Shown in pieces: positions 1 through 8,186 of a DNA stretch of 64,000 nucleotides. The stretch covers positions 62,001 through 126,000 of the forward strand of contig JAJFGK010000112.1 in the NCBI GenBank assembly GCA_021776195.1, in the 5' to 3' direction. Position numbers and translations under genes: made by a program. Numbering within the stretch: position 1 is the stretch's first letter; each line of letters begins with the position of its first letter. The notes under the pieces were generated by a model that saw only the letters and a program-made list of their open reading frames with translations, made no database searches and was not told the origin of the DNA. This DNA comes from Kiloniellaceae bacterium (GTDB taxonomy: Bacteria; Pseudomonadota; Alphaproteobacteria; Kiloniellales; Kiloniellaceae).

Positions 1-1181
1 CGGCCCCGGCCGCTGGTCGAGAAGTAGGGTTCGCCAAGCTCGCTGAGGCGGCCCAGATCGAACCCGGGGCCGTCGTCCCGGATGGTCACTGTCACGCCGG
101 CCCCGTTCCCGCTGGCCCCGCCTCCTTTGGCCCCGTCGCCCTCCAGCTCCAGGGTCACCACGCTGGTCGCAAAGCTCACCGCGTTCTCGATCAGACTGGA
201 GAGGCCGTGAATGACCTGGGGGTCGCGCCGCACCAGGGGCGGCGTCCAGGACGCCGCGTCGGGCACCAGCAGTTCGGGCCGCGGCGCCCCAAGGTCGCCT
301 TGGAAAGGCGTCAGGGCGGCCTCGATCAGCCCGGTCAGGGGCAACAGGTTGTAGGGATCGCCGCCATCCTTTTCGGGATCGCGTCCAAGACCTTCCAGAA
401 TGCCCCGGCAGCGCGCGGTTTCCTGGAGCAGCAGGGCGACATCCTCCCGGTGCGGCGAGTCGGCGGGCAGGGCGCGGTCGAGCTCCCGGGCAACAACGGC
501 CAGGGTCCCCAGGGGCGAGCCCAGCTCATGGGCCGCGGCGGCGGCGAGACCGCCCAGGGCCGCAAGGCGCTGTTCCCGGGCCAGCGCCATCTCGGTCGCG
601 CCCAGCGCCGCCGCAAGATGCCGCGCCTCGCGTGCCAGGAGCGCCACGTAACCGGCAATGAAAACGATGGCAACCTCCAGCGCGACGCCATGACCGATCT
701 TGAACAGCAGCGAGGGGGCCGCGCTCCCGGCGGGCCAGGGAAGCGGCGGGGCGAAGAACCCCAAAAGCGGAACTAGCGCGGCGGCGAAGAGGGCCAGGGC
801 CGCGGTCAGGCGCCAACTCAGTGCCCAGGAGGCCGCCGCCAAAGGCGCCAGAATCAGCATCGCGAAGGGGTTTTCCAGACCGCCGGTCAGGCCCAGGACC
901 AGGGTCAATTGCAGCAGGTCGCCCGCCAGCATGGCCGCCGCCTGACCCTCGCTCAGCCAGGCTGCGCCGGGCCGCCAGAGGGCCAGCGCCACGTTCAGGG
1001 CGCCGGCGGCAAGCACCACCGCCATGGCCGGCACGAAGGCCAGGGGCAACTCGAAGCCGAAGGTCGCGACCGACAGCGCGACAGTCTGACCAAGCAGCGC
1101 CACCCAGCGCATCATCACGAGGCTGCGCTGCCGCACGCGCCCCGTGGTCCTTGGAGTGGAGCCCTCGATTCGCCGCCTCAT
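1..1181 (-). CDS. regB: RegB/PrrB/ActS-type redox sensor histidine kinase (C-terminus cut by window edge)
   Basis: The gene runs off the left edge; about 393 codons are visible. From the ATG at 1181 the protein has roughly six hydrophobic segments (residues 22-180). Between them lies GGLENPF (residues 100-106), the quinone/redox-sensing signature of RegB (usually GGLxNPF). The phosphoacceptor box is AAAHELGSP with His218. A cysteine in ETARCRGIL (Cys258) sits where the redox-active RegB cysteine is expected. The N box (LIENAV) and a glycine-rich ATP-lid (DDGPGFDLG) follow. In this family the kinase phosphorylates RegA/PrrA to control photosynthesis, respiration, and carbon or nitrogen fixation; the partner would lie to the left, outside the window. 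Confidence 0.88.
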   Translation of the reverse strand, partial: MRRRIEGSTPRTTGRVRQRSLVMMRWVALLGQTVALSVATFGFELPLAFVPAMAVVLAAGALNVALALWRPGAAWLSEGQAAAMLAGDLLQLTLVLGLTGGLENPFAMLILAPLAAASWALSWRLTAALALFAAALVPLLGFFAPPLPWPAGSAAPSLLFKIGHGVALEVAIVFIAGYVALLAREARHLAAALGATEMALAREQRLAALGGLAAAAAHELGSPLGTLAVVARELDRALPADSPHREDVALLLQETARCRGILEGLGRDPEKDGGDPYNLLPLTGLIEAALTPFQGDLGAPRPELLVPDAASWTPPLVRRDPQVIHGLSSLIENAVSFATSVVTLELEGDGAKGGGASGNGAGVTVTIRDDGPGFDLGRLSELGEPYFSTSGRG

Positions 1182-1191
1182 GGCCGATCCA

Positions 1192-2223
1192 CTAAGCCGG
1201 TCCGGAGACACCGGCCTCGGCAAAGGTCGCCATGCCGTTGTGGCAGGCACAGGCCGCCTTGAGGATCGGTATCGCCAGGGTCGCACCGGACCCCTCGCCG
1301 AGCCGCATGGAAAAATCGAGCAACGGCGCCTTGCCGAGCACCGCGAGAAGACCCGCGTGCCCCGGCTCGACGGAGCGATGGGCCACCAGGCAGTGGTCCA
1401 ACAGGTCGGGCCGCAGGCGGTGCAGTACGGCGGCGGCGGCGGTGCAGGCATAGCCGTCCAGCAGAACCGGAATCCGCGCCAGCCGGGCCGCCAGGATCGC
1501 GCCGACAATGGCCGCCAGTTCGAGCCCGCCGAGCGCCTGCAGAACGGCCAGGGGGTCGTCGCGCAGCGCCCCGTGGCGTATCACCGCCTGCTCGACCACC
1601 GCCGTCTTGACCGCCAGGGCGGCGTCGTCCACGCCGGTGCCGCGCCCGGTCCAGTCCGCCGCCGTTCCGCCGAAAAGCGCATGGCAAAGCGCCGCCGCGC
1701 TGGTCGTGTTGGCGATTCCCATCTCGCCCAGGGCGAGCAGGTCGATGCCCTGTTCGATGGCCATCATGCCGTAGGCCAGGGCCCGACAGCAGTCTTCCTC
1801 GCTCATGGCCGGCGCGCCGGTGAAGTCGGCGGTGGGCTCGTCGAGCGCCATCTCATAAACCCGCAGATCGGCATCGGCCAGGGCACAGAGCTGATTGACC
1901 GCGGCGCCGCCGGCAATGAAATTGGCCACCATCTGGGCCGTCACCGCGCTGGGGTAGGCCGAGACGCCCCGCGCCGCTACCCCGTGATTGGCCGCAAAGA
2001 CCGCGGTGTGGGCACGTTCGATCAGCGGCGGGTGGCGACCTTGCCAGCGGGCCAGCCAGATCGCCAGTTCCTCCAGGCGGCCGAGCGCGCCCTGCGGCTT
2101 GGTCAAACGGTCCTGATGTTCGGCGGCGGCGGCGGCCGCCGCCTCGTCTGGCCCGGGAAGCGCCGGTATCAGGTCGCGAATCTCCGCAAATGAACTCGGC
2201 GCGTCGCGATCGCTCGTTGCCAT
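1192..2223 (-). CDS. cobT: Nicotinate-nucleotide--dimethylbenzimidazole phosphoribosyltransferase
   Basis: This 343-residue enzyme makes alpha-ribazole phosphate, the lower-ligand nucleotide of cobalamin, from NaMN and dimethylbenzimidazole. The family core is clear: LTKPQGALGRLEELA near the N-terminus, FAANHGVAARGVSAYP, GEMGIANTTSAAA, and the C-terminal RLGEGSGATLA carrying the catalytic Glu. The ATG at 2223 is preceded by GGGAGGACC at a good distance; a longer in-frame reading to 2415 enters the divergent promoter region and looks spurious. It is divergent from cobS, the next enzyme in nucleotide-loop assembly. The stop lies 10 bp from the start of the regB-like gene. Confidence 0.95.
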   Translation of the reverse strand: MATSDRDAPSSFAEIRDLIPALPGPDEAAAAAAAEHQDRLTKPQGALGRLEELAIWLARWQGRHPPLIERAHTAVFAANHGVAARGVSAYPSAVTAQMVANFIAGGAAVNQLCALADADLRVYEMALDEPTADFTGAPAMSEEDCCRALAYGMMAIEQGIDLLALGEMGIANTTSAAALCHALFGGTAADWTGRGTGVDDAALAVKTAVVEQAVIRHGALRDDPLAVLQALGGLELAAIVGAILAARLARIPVLLDGYACTAAAAVLHRLRPDLLDHCLVAHRSVEPGHAGLLAVLGKAPLLDFSMRLGEGSGATLAIPILKAACACHNGMATFAEAGVSGPA

Positions 2224-2383
2224 TCTGGTTGGTCCTCCCGGATCGAGTCCCGTCGCGGCGAACCCCATTGCGGCGAACCCGGTCTTTGCTGGCGGATTCG
2301 TCGCGCTTCGCCTATCTTGGCGCCCGCATCGCGCGTTTAGTACCGCAAGTCCCGGATCACCACAAAACCTCCTTTCGTCCAAG

Positions 2384-2418
2384 CCCTTCCTTCGCCAAAG
2401 ACTTCCTTTCGCCAAAGA
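2384..2418. repeat. Two-copy direct repeat upstream of cobS
   Basis: Two near-identical copies of CTTCCTTTCGCCAAAGA stand head to tail (2384-2401 with one base missing, and 2402-2418), ending 11 bp before the cobS ATG. A related CCTCCTTTCG lies just upstream. It could be an operator or a simple duplication. I looked for a cobalamin riboswitch core here and did not find one. Confidence 0.5.
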
Positions 2419-2429
2419 TCTCCCTTCGA

Positions 2430-3200
2430 ATGACCTCGCGCCTCACCCCTGCCGCCCTTTGGACCGACCTTCGGCTAATCACGGCTTTCATGACCCGCCT
2501 GCCGCTCGGGCGTGGCCCCGATTTCGGCGCGCGAGCCATGGCCCGCGCCTTGCGCCTCGCGCCCCTGGCCGGCCTGCCGGTCGCCGGTGCCGGGGCGCTG
2601 GCCTATGGGCTTGCCGACGCCGCCGGACTGGGCGGGCCGATTGCCGGCCTGCTTGCCCTGGCAGCCACCATCGCCATCACCGGCGCGCTGCACGAGGACG
2701 GGCTGGCCGACTGCGCCGACGGGCTCGGTGTCCGGGGCGACCGCCAGGCCCGCATCGCCGCGATGCGCGACAGCCGGCTTGGGGCCTTCGCCTGTATCGC
2801 CCTGGTGCTGTCCATCGGCCTGCGCGCCCTGGCGCTCGGGACCCTGGCCGCGCCCGGCAGCGTGTTTCTCGCCCTGATCGCCGCCCATTGCCTGGCCCGC
2901 GGCATCCTGCCTTCGGTCATGGTGCTGTTCGACAAGGCCAGCGACACCGGCCTGGCGGCCGCAATCGAGCGCCCGCGTGCTTACGATGCCGCCCTGGCCC
3001 TGGCCCTTGGCCTGCTGGCGGCTTGCATAACCCTGGGCCTGGGCGGCGGCCTGCTGGCCCTGGTCGCCGCCCTGATGGCTGCCGGCGCCGTTGTCTTGCT
3101 GGCCAACCGCGTGCTCGGCGGATTGACCGGGGATGTCCTGGGCGCGGTCCAGCAATTGGCCGAAATCGCGATCCTCTTGAGCGCGGTATCACTGTTGTGA
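2430..3200 (+). CDS. cobS: Adenosylcobinamide-GDP ribazoletransferase (cobalamin synthase)
   Basis: A 256-residue polytopic inner-membrane protein that joins adenosylcobinamide-GDP to alpha-ribazole (phosphate) in the last step of cobalamin assembly. The diagnostic acidic motif LHEDGLADCADGLG sits in the first third, followed by GVRGDRQARIAAMRDSRLG, then several Ala/Leu/Gly-rich membrane helices. The ATG at 2430 matches the usual N-terminus (TPAALWTDLRLITAFMTRLPL); longer upstream readings are not family-like. No clear Shine-Dalgarno sequence is visible. The stop codon overlaps the start of the next gene, implying coupled translation with the phosphatase. Confidence 0.94.
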   Translation: MTSRLTPAALWTDLRLITAFMTRLPLGRGPDFGARAMARALRLAPLAGLPVAGAGALAYGLADAAGLGGPIAGLLALAATIAITGALHEDGLADCADGLGVRGDRQARIAAMRDSRLGAFACIALVLSIGLRALALGTLAAPGSVFLALIAAHCLARGILPSVMVLFDKASDTGLAAAIERPRAYDAALALALGLLAACITLGLGGGLLALVAALMAAGAVVLLANRVLGGLTGDVLGAVQQLAEIAILLSAVSLL

Positions 3201-3874
3201 GTGCCGCGCAGGTGACCTCCTGGTGGTGGATCCGTCATGCCCCGGTGCGGGTCAACGAGGGGCGGCTCTACGGTGCCAGCGACCTGCCCTGCGACACCAG
3301 CGACCGGCCGGTCTTTCAACGCCTGGCTGCGCTCATGCCGGCGGACGCGCTGTGGCTGACCAGCCATCTGATGCGCACCAGCCAGACCGCCGCGGCGATA
3401 GCCGCCGAGATGGCACCGCGGCCGGCCGGCGAGCCCCTGGTCGAGCCGCGCATCGCCGAGCAGTGTTTCGGCGATTGGCAGGGCCAGCCCTATGCCGAAC
3501 TCGACAGGCTGCGCGACGGCGCCTGGCACCGCTTCTGGCTGGCGCCGGCGCGCCATCGCCCGCCCGGCGGCGAGAGCTTTGTCGAGGTGACCGAACGCGT
3601 CTCGGCCGCCGTCTCCGAGATCACCGCGTCCCACGCCGGTCGCGACATCGTCGCGGTCGCCCACGGCGGGACGATCCGCGCCGCCCTGGGGCAGGCCCTG
3701 GGGCTCGAACCCGAGCGGGCCTTGTCCTTCGTCATCGACAACTGCGCCCTGACCCGAATCGATCACATCGACGGTGGTCCCGGATCTCATGAGCCCCAGG
3801 GCCGGGAAAGCTGGCGCGTCTCGCTGGTCAATCTCAACCCCGCGACGGCGGGAACCGCTTTGCCTGTTGCGTGA
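3197..3874 (+). CDS. cobC: Histidine phosphatase family protein, probable alpha-ribazole phosphatase
   Basis: A 225-residue protein of the phosphoglycerate-mutase-like phosphatase family. The phosphohistidine motif reads WWWIRHAPV (RHA instead of the commoner RHG). The other family features are present: LMRTSQTAAAIA, the acidic EQCFGDWQG and the second histidine in VAHGGTIRAAL. The GTG at 3197 overlaps the cobS stop by four bases (GTGA); a second GTG at 3212 is also possible. Its position right after cobS supports a CobC-like role, removing the phosphate from alpha-ribazole phosphate or adenosylcobalamin phosphate. Substrate choice is inferred from context, because this family is broad. Confidence 0.82.
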   Translation: MSAAQVTSWWWIRHAPVRVNEGRLYGASDLPCDTSDRPVFQRLAALMPADALWLTSHLMRTSQTAAAIAAEMAPRPAGEPLVEPRIAEQCFGDWQGQPYAELDRLRDGAWHRFWLAPARHRPPGGESFVEVTERVSAAVSEITASHAGRDIVAVAHGGTIRAALGQALGLEPERALSFVIDNCALTRIDHIDGGPGSHEPQGRESWRVSLVNLNPATAGTALPVA

Positions 3875-3893
3875 ATCCGGTCCGCGCACTATC

Positions 3894-3975
3894 TCAAGTG
3901 TCGGGGACCGAATGTCTCCGGGGGCGTAGAGCGGGGGGCCGGTCTTCGAGATTCAACGCATTGGAGGACACTTGA
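3894..3975. promoter_or_regulatory. Distant 9-bp inverted repeat ending at the SYLF gene ribosome binding site
   Basis: TCAAGTGTC (3894-3902) is the exact complement of GACACTTGA (3967-3975). The second arm begins at the last G of the GGAGG ribosome binding site (3963-3967) and ends two bases before the ATG at 3978. It could form a long-range mRNA structure that hides the start site, or it could be a split operator. This is inference from sequence only. Confidence 0.4.
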
Positions 3976-3977
3976 CC

Positions 3978-4679
3978 ATGTTCGCGCCGACCTCGGTTTT
4001 CCGACAATCCCGCCTCAGCCTTTCCCTCTTCGCGTTTCTGGGCGCCTTAATCTGGTCCGCCCCCCCGGCCGTTGCCGCGCCCTTGACCGAGGAGCTGGTG
4101 ACCGAATCGCGCTTTACCGTCGAGCATTTCCTGGAAGATCCCGAGGAGCTTCCCTTCAAGGCCTACCTGGAGAAGGCCCGGGGCGTTCTCATCATCCCCG
4201 AGCTGGTCAAGGGCGGCCTGATTATCGGCGCCGAGGGCGGCACCGGGGTCTTGCTGGTTCGCGGCAAGGACGGCGACTGGTCCTCGCCGGCCTTTTACAC
4301 CCTGGCCGCCGGCTCGATCGGCCTGCAGATCGGCGGCCAGGTCGCAGAGGCGGTCTTCACCTTGATGAGCGACCAGGCCGTTGCCGCGCTGCTCGCCGAC
4401 GAGTTCAAGCTCGGCGCCGATCTATCCGTGGCGGTCGGCCCCAAGGGCGCCGGACTGGAGGCTTCCAGCGGCACCAACCTCAGCGCCGACATCTTCGCCT
4501 TTTCCAAGGCCGCCGGGCTGTTCGGCGGCGGCTCCCTGGAGGGCGCCAAGATCATCGAGCGCGAGTCCCTGAACGCGGAGTATTATGGCAGTCCGTCAAG
4601 TCCGCGCGACATCGTGATCGAACGCCGCTTCACCAATCCTCACGATCAACGCCTGCGCGACGCGCTGTCATTGAAATAG
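3978..4679 (+). CDS. Exported SYLF/YSC84-domain lipid-binding protein
   Basis: A 233-residue protein with a Sec-type signal peptide (hydrophobic LFAFLGALIWSAPPAVAA, likely cleaved after AAP/VAA). The mature part shows the SYLF-domain pattern: KARGVLIIPELVKGGLIIGAEGGTGVLLVR, FYTLAAGSIGLQIGGQ, SDQAVAALL, and a final GLFGGGSLEGAKI with ESLNAEYYG. SYLF domains bind phosphoinositides or other lipids in eukaryotes; the bacterial periplasmic members have no settled function. The ATG at 3978 is preceded by GGAGG; a TTG two codons earlier is less likely. It is transcribed alone and converges on the DMT transporter gene. Confidence 0.85.
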   Translation: MFAPTSVFRQSRLSLSLFAFLGALIWSAPPAVAAPLTEELVTESRFTVEHFLEDPEELPFKAYLEKARGVLIIPELVKGGLIIGAEGGTGVLLVRGKDGDWSSPAFYTLAAGSIGLQIGGQVAEAVFTLMSDQAVAALLADEFKLGADLSVAVGPKGAGLEASSGTNLSADIFAFSKAAGLFGGGSLEGAKIIERESLNAEYYGSPSSPRDIVIERRFTNPHDQRLRDALSLK

Positions 4680-4685
4680 CCTTGA

Positions 4686-5672
4686 TCATCGGGACTTCGG
4701 CTCGCCGGAAGGCGTGGCGGATCGCCGCCCGCGCCAGTTGACCAGGGCGACCCCGCTGAAAATCATCGCCGTGGCAAGCCAGACCCAGCCTGAATGCTGC
4801 TCGTCGAAGATAACCCAGCCCCAGGCGAGGCCGGTCAGGGTGACGATGTAGGCGACCTGACTGAAGGTCACGGGTCCGGCAATGCGAAGCAACTCGAAGA
4901 AGACGACATAGGCCAGGCTCGCGGCCACCACCTGACCGGAAAGTGCCCAATCGGCAACCCCGAAGGGCAGGGACGGCCAATAGAGCGCATCGGAGACGAT
5001 CGCGAAGGGCAATTGCCAGAGCGCGGCGGCGGCCAGCATGCCGCAGGCCAGGCCAACCGAGCCGCCCTCCGCCGGCCTGGCGCGCGTGGAATAGATCGTG
5101 TTGATCGAATAGAAGATCGGCGTCACGAAGCTGAGCAACACCCAGAAGGTCATCTCCGGATTCGGCAGGCTGGCTCGGGGCAGGATCAGGCAGAGCGCGC
5201 CGGCCAGCCCCATGACCAGGCCGGCAAAACGCAATGCCCGGGGCCGCTCCATGCCGAAGGCAACCGCCAGGACATAGGTCAAGAGCGGCACCAGGGTGAC
5301 CACGATGGCCAGCAGGCCGGCGGGGATGTGGCGCAGGGCAAAGGCGAAGTTGGTGTTCGGGATGGCGATCCCCAGCAGTCCGGCCAGCAGGTAATAGCGC
5401 AGGTGCCGGGGTGTCCGGCGCGGCGGGTCGCGGCGCAGCAGGCAGAAAAGGAACAGCAGCAGGGCCGGGCCGGCGGTCTGCCAGATGGCATAGCCGAGGG
5501 GATGAACCCCGTTGCCGATCGCCAGTTTGGAGAGCGAAAAGGTCAGCCCCCAGAGCGAGCCCAACCCGAGCAGCAAAGCCAGCGGCAGCCACCAGGCCGT
5601 GCCGCCGGGCGCGGCTGCCGAGGGTCCGGCGGAAGGGGTCGCTGCGTCGCGCTTTTTCAAGGATTGGCCCAT
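4686..5672 (-). CDS. DMT-superfamily transporter with EamA domains
   Basis: About 328 residues and ten predicted membrane helices in two EamA repeats. The first repeat begins LLLGLGSLWGLTFSLSKLAI. The helix 3-4 region contains LRHIPAGLLAIVVTLVPLLTYVLA, typical of drug/metabolite exporters of the RhaT/YdcZ/EamA type. The substrate cannot be read from sequence. I chose the ATG at 5672 (MGQSLKKRD), because the longer reading passes through a low-complexity GC-rich stretch (5690-5770) with no membrane or family similarity. The 3' end lies 6 bp from the convergent SYLF gene. Confidence 0.85.
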   Translation of the reverse strand: MGQSLKKRDAATPSAGPSAAAPGGTAWWLPLALLLGLGSLWGLTFSLSKLAIGNGVHPLGYAIWQTAGPALLLFLFCLLRRDPPRRTPRHLRYYLLAGLLGIAIPNTNFAFALRHIPAGLLAIVVTLVPLLTYVLAVAFGMERPRALRFAGLVMGLAGALCLILPRASLPNPEMTFWVLLSFVTPIFYSINTIYSTRARPAEGGSVGLACGMLAAAALWQLPFAIVSDALYWPSLPFGVADWALSGQVVAASLAYVVFFELLRIAGPVTFSQVAYIVTLTGLAWGWVIFDEQHSGWVWLATAMIFSGVALVNWRGRRSATPSGEPKSR

Positions 5673-5851
5673 GTTCGGAAAAGGCCCAGGATCGAGCCGG
5701 CCCGGGGTTGAGCCGACCCGAGACCGGACCAGCCCCTGGTGGGGCCAACCCAAGACTGGGCCAGGCTGGCAAGCCGCGCAAGGATCGGATAGAAGCCGAA
5801 AGGCGCAAGACCCATGTTCTCTAGCATGATGACAGGACAAGGATCTGCGCC

Positions 5852-6817
5852 ATGCTCGACAAGACGGAAAGCGTCATGACCACCAACGGCGAAACAAACG
5901 GCCCCGGCCCGACGGCGGACCTCTCACCCGCGACCTCCGGCGCGCCCAAAGCGGCCGAGCCGGCCAAGCCCGAGCAGGTGGCGCTGGTGCGCCGCGCCAT
6001 CGCCATGATCGAAACCGCCCTGGCCGAGGGCGACGAGGGCGCGGCGATCACCCTGGGCCGTCTGGCCGAGGCCCTGTCGGTCTCGCCCTGGCACCTGCAG
6101 CGCCTCTTCAAGCGCGTGACCGGGGTCAGCCCGCGCGACTATGCCGACGCCAAACGGGGCACGCGCTTTCGCGACGGCCTGAAAGCCGGCGACAGCATCG
6201 CCGGGGCCACCTACGGGGCCGGCTACGGGTCCTCGAGCCGTATCTATGAGCGCGCCGACACCCTGCTGGGCATGACACCGGCCTCCTATGCCAAGGGTGG
6301 CGCCGGCGCCAGAATCGTCTATGCCCTGGTCGATTCGCCACTCGACCGCTTGTTGGTCGCGGCCACCGAACGGGGAATCTGCTTCGTCAGCCTGGGCCGG
6401 GACGACAAGCAGCTCCTGCAGGCGCTGCACGACGAGTTTCCCGCCGCCGCCAAGATCGAACCCGACGAGGCGGCCCTGGCACCGGCGGTCGAAGTCCTGG
6501 TGGCCTACCTGGAAGGCGAGCTGCCCCATCTCGACCTGCCGCTCGACGTGCGCGCCACCGCCTTCCAGCGCCGGGTCTGGCAGGCGTTGCTGACCATTCC
6601 CAGCGGCGAGACCCGGACCTATTCCGACATCGCCAAGACCCTGGGTCTGCCGCGCGGGCAGCGCGCCGTGGGACGGGCCTGCGCGACCAATCCGGTCTCC
6701 CTGGTGATCCCCTGCCACCGGGCGCTCAGGGTCGACGGCGGCCTGGGCGGCTACCGCTGGGGGCTCGACCGCAAGAAGGCCCTGATCGCCCTGGAAGCGG
6801 AGCGGCGCGACGCTTGA
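5852..6817 (+). CDS. AraC-type HTH fused to methylated-DNA--protein-cysteine methyltransferase (Ada-like, lacks the Ada N-terminal domain)
   Basis: A 321-residue two-domain protein. Residues about 40-140 form an AraC-type double HTH (ITLGRLAEALSVSPWHLQRLFKRVTGVSPRDYADAKR). Residues about 155-320 form an O6-alkylguanine transferase with the catalytic IPCHRA motif, GxxPRGQRAVGRACATNP and GGYRWGLDRK. The Cys4-zinc domain that in E. coli Ada repairs phosphotriesters and switches on transcription is missing. The protein can therefore plausibly repair O6-methylguanine, while its transcription role is unclear. The start at 5852 is weakly supported by AAGGA; an ATG at 5876 is also in frame. Confidence 0.9.
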   Translation: MLDKTESVMTTNGETNGPGPTADLSPATSGAPKAAEPAKPEQVALVRRAIAMIETALAEGDEGAAITLGRLAEALSVSPWHLQRLFKRVTGVSPRDYADAKRGTRFRDGLKAGDSIAGATYGAGYGSSSRIYERADTLLGMTPASYAKGGAGARIVYALVDSPLDRLLVAATERGICFVSLGRDDKQLLQALHDEFPAAAKIEPDEAALAPAVEVLVAYLEGELPHLDLPLDVRATAFQRRVWQALLTIPSGETRTYSDIAKTLGLPRGQRAVGRACATNPVSLVIPCHRALRVDGGLGGYRWGLDRKKALIALEAERRDA

Positions 6818-6863
6818 TCCGGGCGCCTTGCCAAGGCAAGGCCCTTCGACCTATACAAGATGC

Positions 6864-7622
6864 ATGGGCCTCGCCGCGCCGAAACTCAAGATGTTGGAGA
6901 TCGAGGACCGCAGCGTTCCGCTGCGGGTGAAGCGCCACGGTGCCGCGCGGCGCATCACCCTGCGCCTCGACCCCGAGGGCGAAGGCCTCCATCTGGTGCT
7001 GCCGCGCAACGCCTCGCTGGCCGAGGGCCTGGCCTTCGCCGAGAGCCACCGGGCCTGGATTTCCGCCCGCTTGGCGGCCCTGCCGCCGCGGGTGCCCTTT
7101 GGTCCCGGTCAGACGATCCCGCTGCAGGACCGCGATCATCTGCTCAGCCACTGCCCCGGCGCCCGGCGCGGCGTCTGGCGCGAGGCCGGCGCGATCTGCG
7201 TCTCCGGCGATGCGCGTTTCTTCGAGCGGCGGGTCGGCGATTTCCTGCGGCGCGAGGCCCGCGCGGCGATTTTGCCCCGGGTTCAGGCCAAGGCCGCGAC
7301 GATCGAACGGCGCTACGGCCGGGTCACGCTCCGCGATCCCAAGACCCGTTGGGGGAGCTGCACGGCCAGCGGCGACCTGTCTTTCTCGTGGCGCCTGATT
7401 CTGGCGCCCGAGCCGGTGTTGGACTACGTCGTCGCCCATGAGGTCGCGCACCTGGCCGAGCACAATCATTCGCGCCGTTTCTGGCGCCTGACCGGGCAGC
7501 TGACGGCGCAGATGGGCTGGGCGCGGCGCTGGCTGACCAGCCATGGCAACACCTTGCTGCGTTACGGCCCGGCCTCGTCGGACTGGTCCGACGGGAGCGC
7601 CGCCGAGGGCACCCAGACATAG
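6864..7622 (+). CDS. SprT-like / YgjP-type zinc metallopeptidase (M48-related)
   Basis: A 252-residue protein with the YgjP/DUF45 layout: an N-terminal beta-rich half (VPLRVKRHGAARRITLRLDPEGEGLHLVLP), then KTRWGSCTASGDLSFSWRLILAPEPVLDYVVAHEVAHLAEHNHSRRFW. HEVAH supplies the two zinc histidines and the catalytic Glu, and the later NHSRRFW carries the third ligand. Family members are predicted cytoplasmic zinc proteases of unknown substrate. The ATG at 6864 was chosen over an upstream TTG because it gives the usual N-terminus. The 3' end overlaps the convergent VOC gene by 61 bp. Confidence 0.88.
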   Translation: MGLAAPKLKMLEIEDRSVPLRVKRHGAARRITLRLDPEGEGLHLVLPRNASLAEGLAFAESHRAWISARLAALPPRVPFGPGQTIPLQDRDHLLSHCPGARRGVWREAGAICVSGDARFFERRVGDFLRREARAAILPRVQAKAATIERRYGRVTLRDPKTRWGSCTASGDLSFSWRLILAPEPVLDYVVAHEVAHLAEHNHSRRFWRLTGQLTAQMGWARRWLTSHGNTLLRYGPASSDWSDGSAAEGTQT

Positions 7623-8038
7623 CCTTCCGGATCGATCAGGAAGCATTCCCGCAGGCCATGGGGCTTGTCGGCGCTGGCCTGCAGCACGTGATGACCGTCG
7701 GCCCGCGCCTTGGCCTCGGCGGCGTCGGGGTCGATTCCGTATAGCCGCAGCTCCAGACCGACGCCGCGCAGCGCGCCGTCTCCGGTGAGGCCGAGCAGCG
7801 GATTGCTGTGATAGGTCGGGTCGGCGTGCAGCATCCACTCGTGTCCGACCCCGGCCGGCCCGCCATGGCGCAGCACGGCGAAGTCGGGCTCGGCGAAGAC
7901 CACCTCGACCCCCAGCACATCGCGCTGGAAGGCGACGGCCCGCAGGACATCGCGCACCAGCAGATTGACGCCAAAGCCGCGCAGCGAACGCCCATAGGCC
8001 GCCGCCGACATGAAATCGCGATCGCTTGCTTCGCTCAC
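7562..8038 (-). CDS. Glyoxalase/bleomycin-resistance (VOC) fold protein
   Basis: A 158-residue single-domain protein with paired beta-alpha-beta modules typical of VOC proteins: SLRGFGVNLLVRDVLRAVAFQRDVLGVEVVFAEPDFAVLRHGG, and later GVGLELRLYGIDPDAAEAKARADGHHVLQASADKPHGLRECFLIDPEGYVWVPS. The final Glu-rich strand and scattered His residues could bind a metal. No substrate can be assigned. The GTG at 8038 is preceded by AAAGGA; an ATG at 8011 is the alternative. The last 61 bp lie antisense to the end of the metallopeptidase gene, so both carboxy termini are encoded by the same DNA. Confidence 0.82.
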   Translation of the reverse strand: MSEASDRDFMSAAAYGRSLRGFGVNLLVRDVLRAVAFQRDVLGVEVVFAEPDFAVLRHGGPAGVGHEWMLHADPTYHSNPLLGLTGDGALRGVGLELRLYGIDPDAAEAKARADGHHVLQASADKPHGLRECFLIDPEGYVWVPSAALPSDQSDEAGP

Positions 8039-8186
8039 GTCTCGATCCTTTCTGCCGCTCCCACTCAACATTTTTCCTTCGACGGCACCCGCCATGAGAA
8101 CCCCAAGGAGGCGCGCCAGCAACAGCCACTTGCCACCGATTGCTGGGACCGGTTGGCGGCCCCGTCCGGCACCCCCATCCGGCCCG

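Noticed and set aside
207..776. Plus-strand open frame of 189 codons over the sensor kinase
   Set aside because: It has repetitive Gly/Arg/Gln composition and lies exactly over the minus-strand RegB-like gene, which carries clear kinase motifs.
2224..2429. Cobalamin riboswitch in the cobT-cobS divergent gap
   Set aside because: I looked for the conserved B12-box and the surrounding helices on both strands and did not find them; only short direct repeats are present.
2459..3196. Long N-terminal extension of the histidine phosphatase reading
   Set aside because: The residues are Arg/Gly/Pro-rich frame-shadow of cobS; the phosphatase fold starts at the GTG at 3197.
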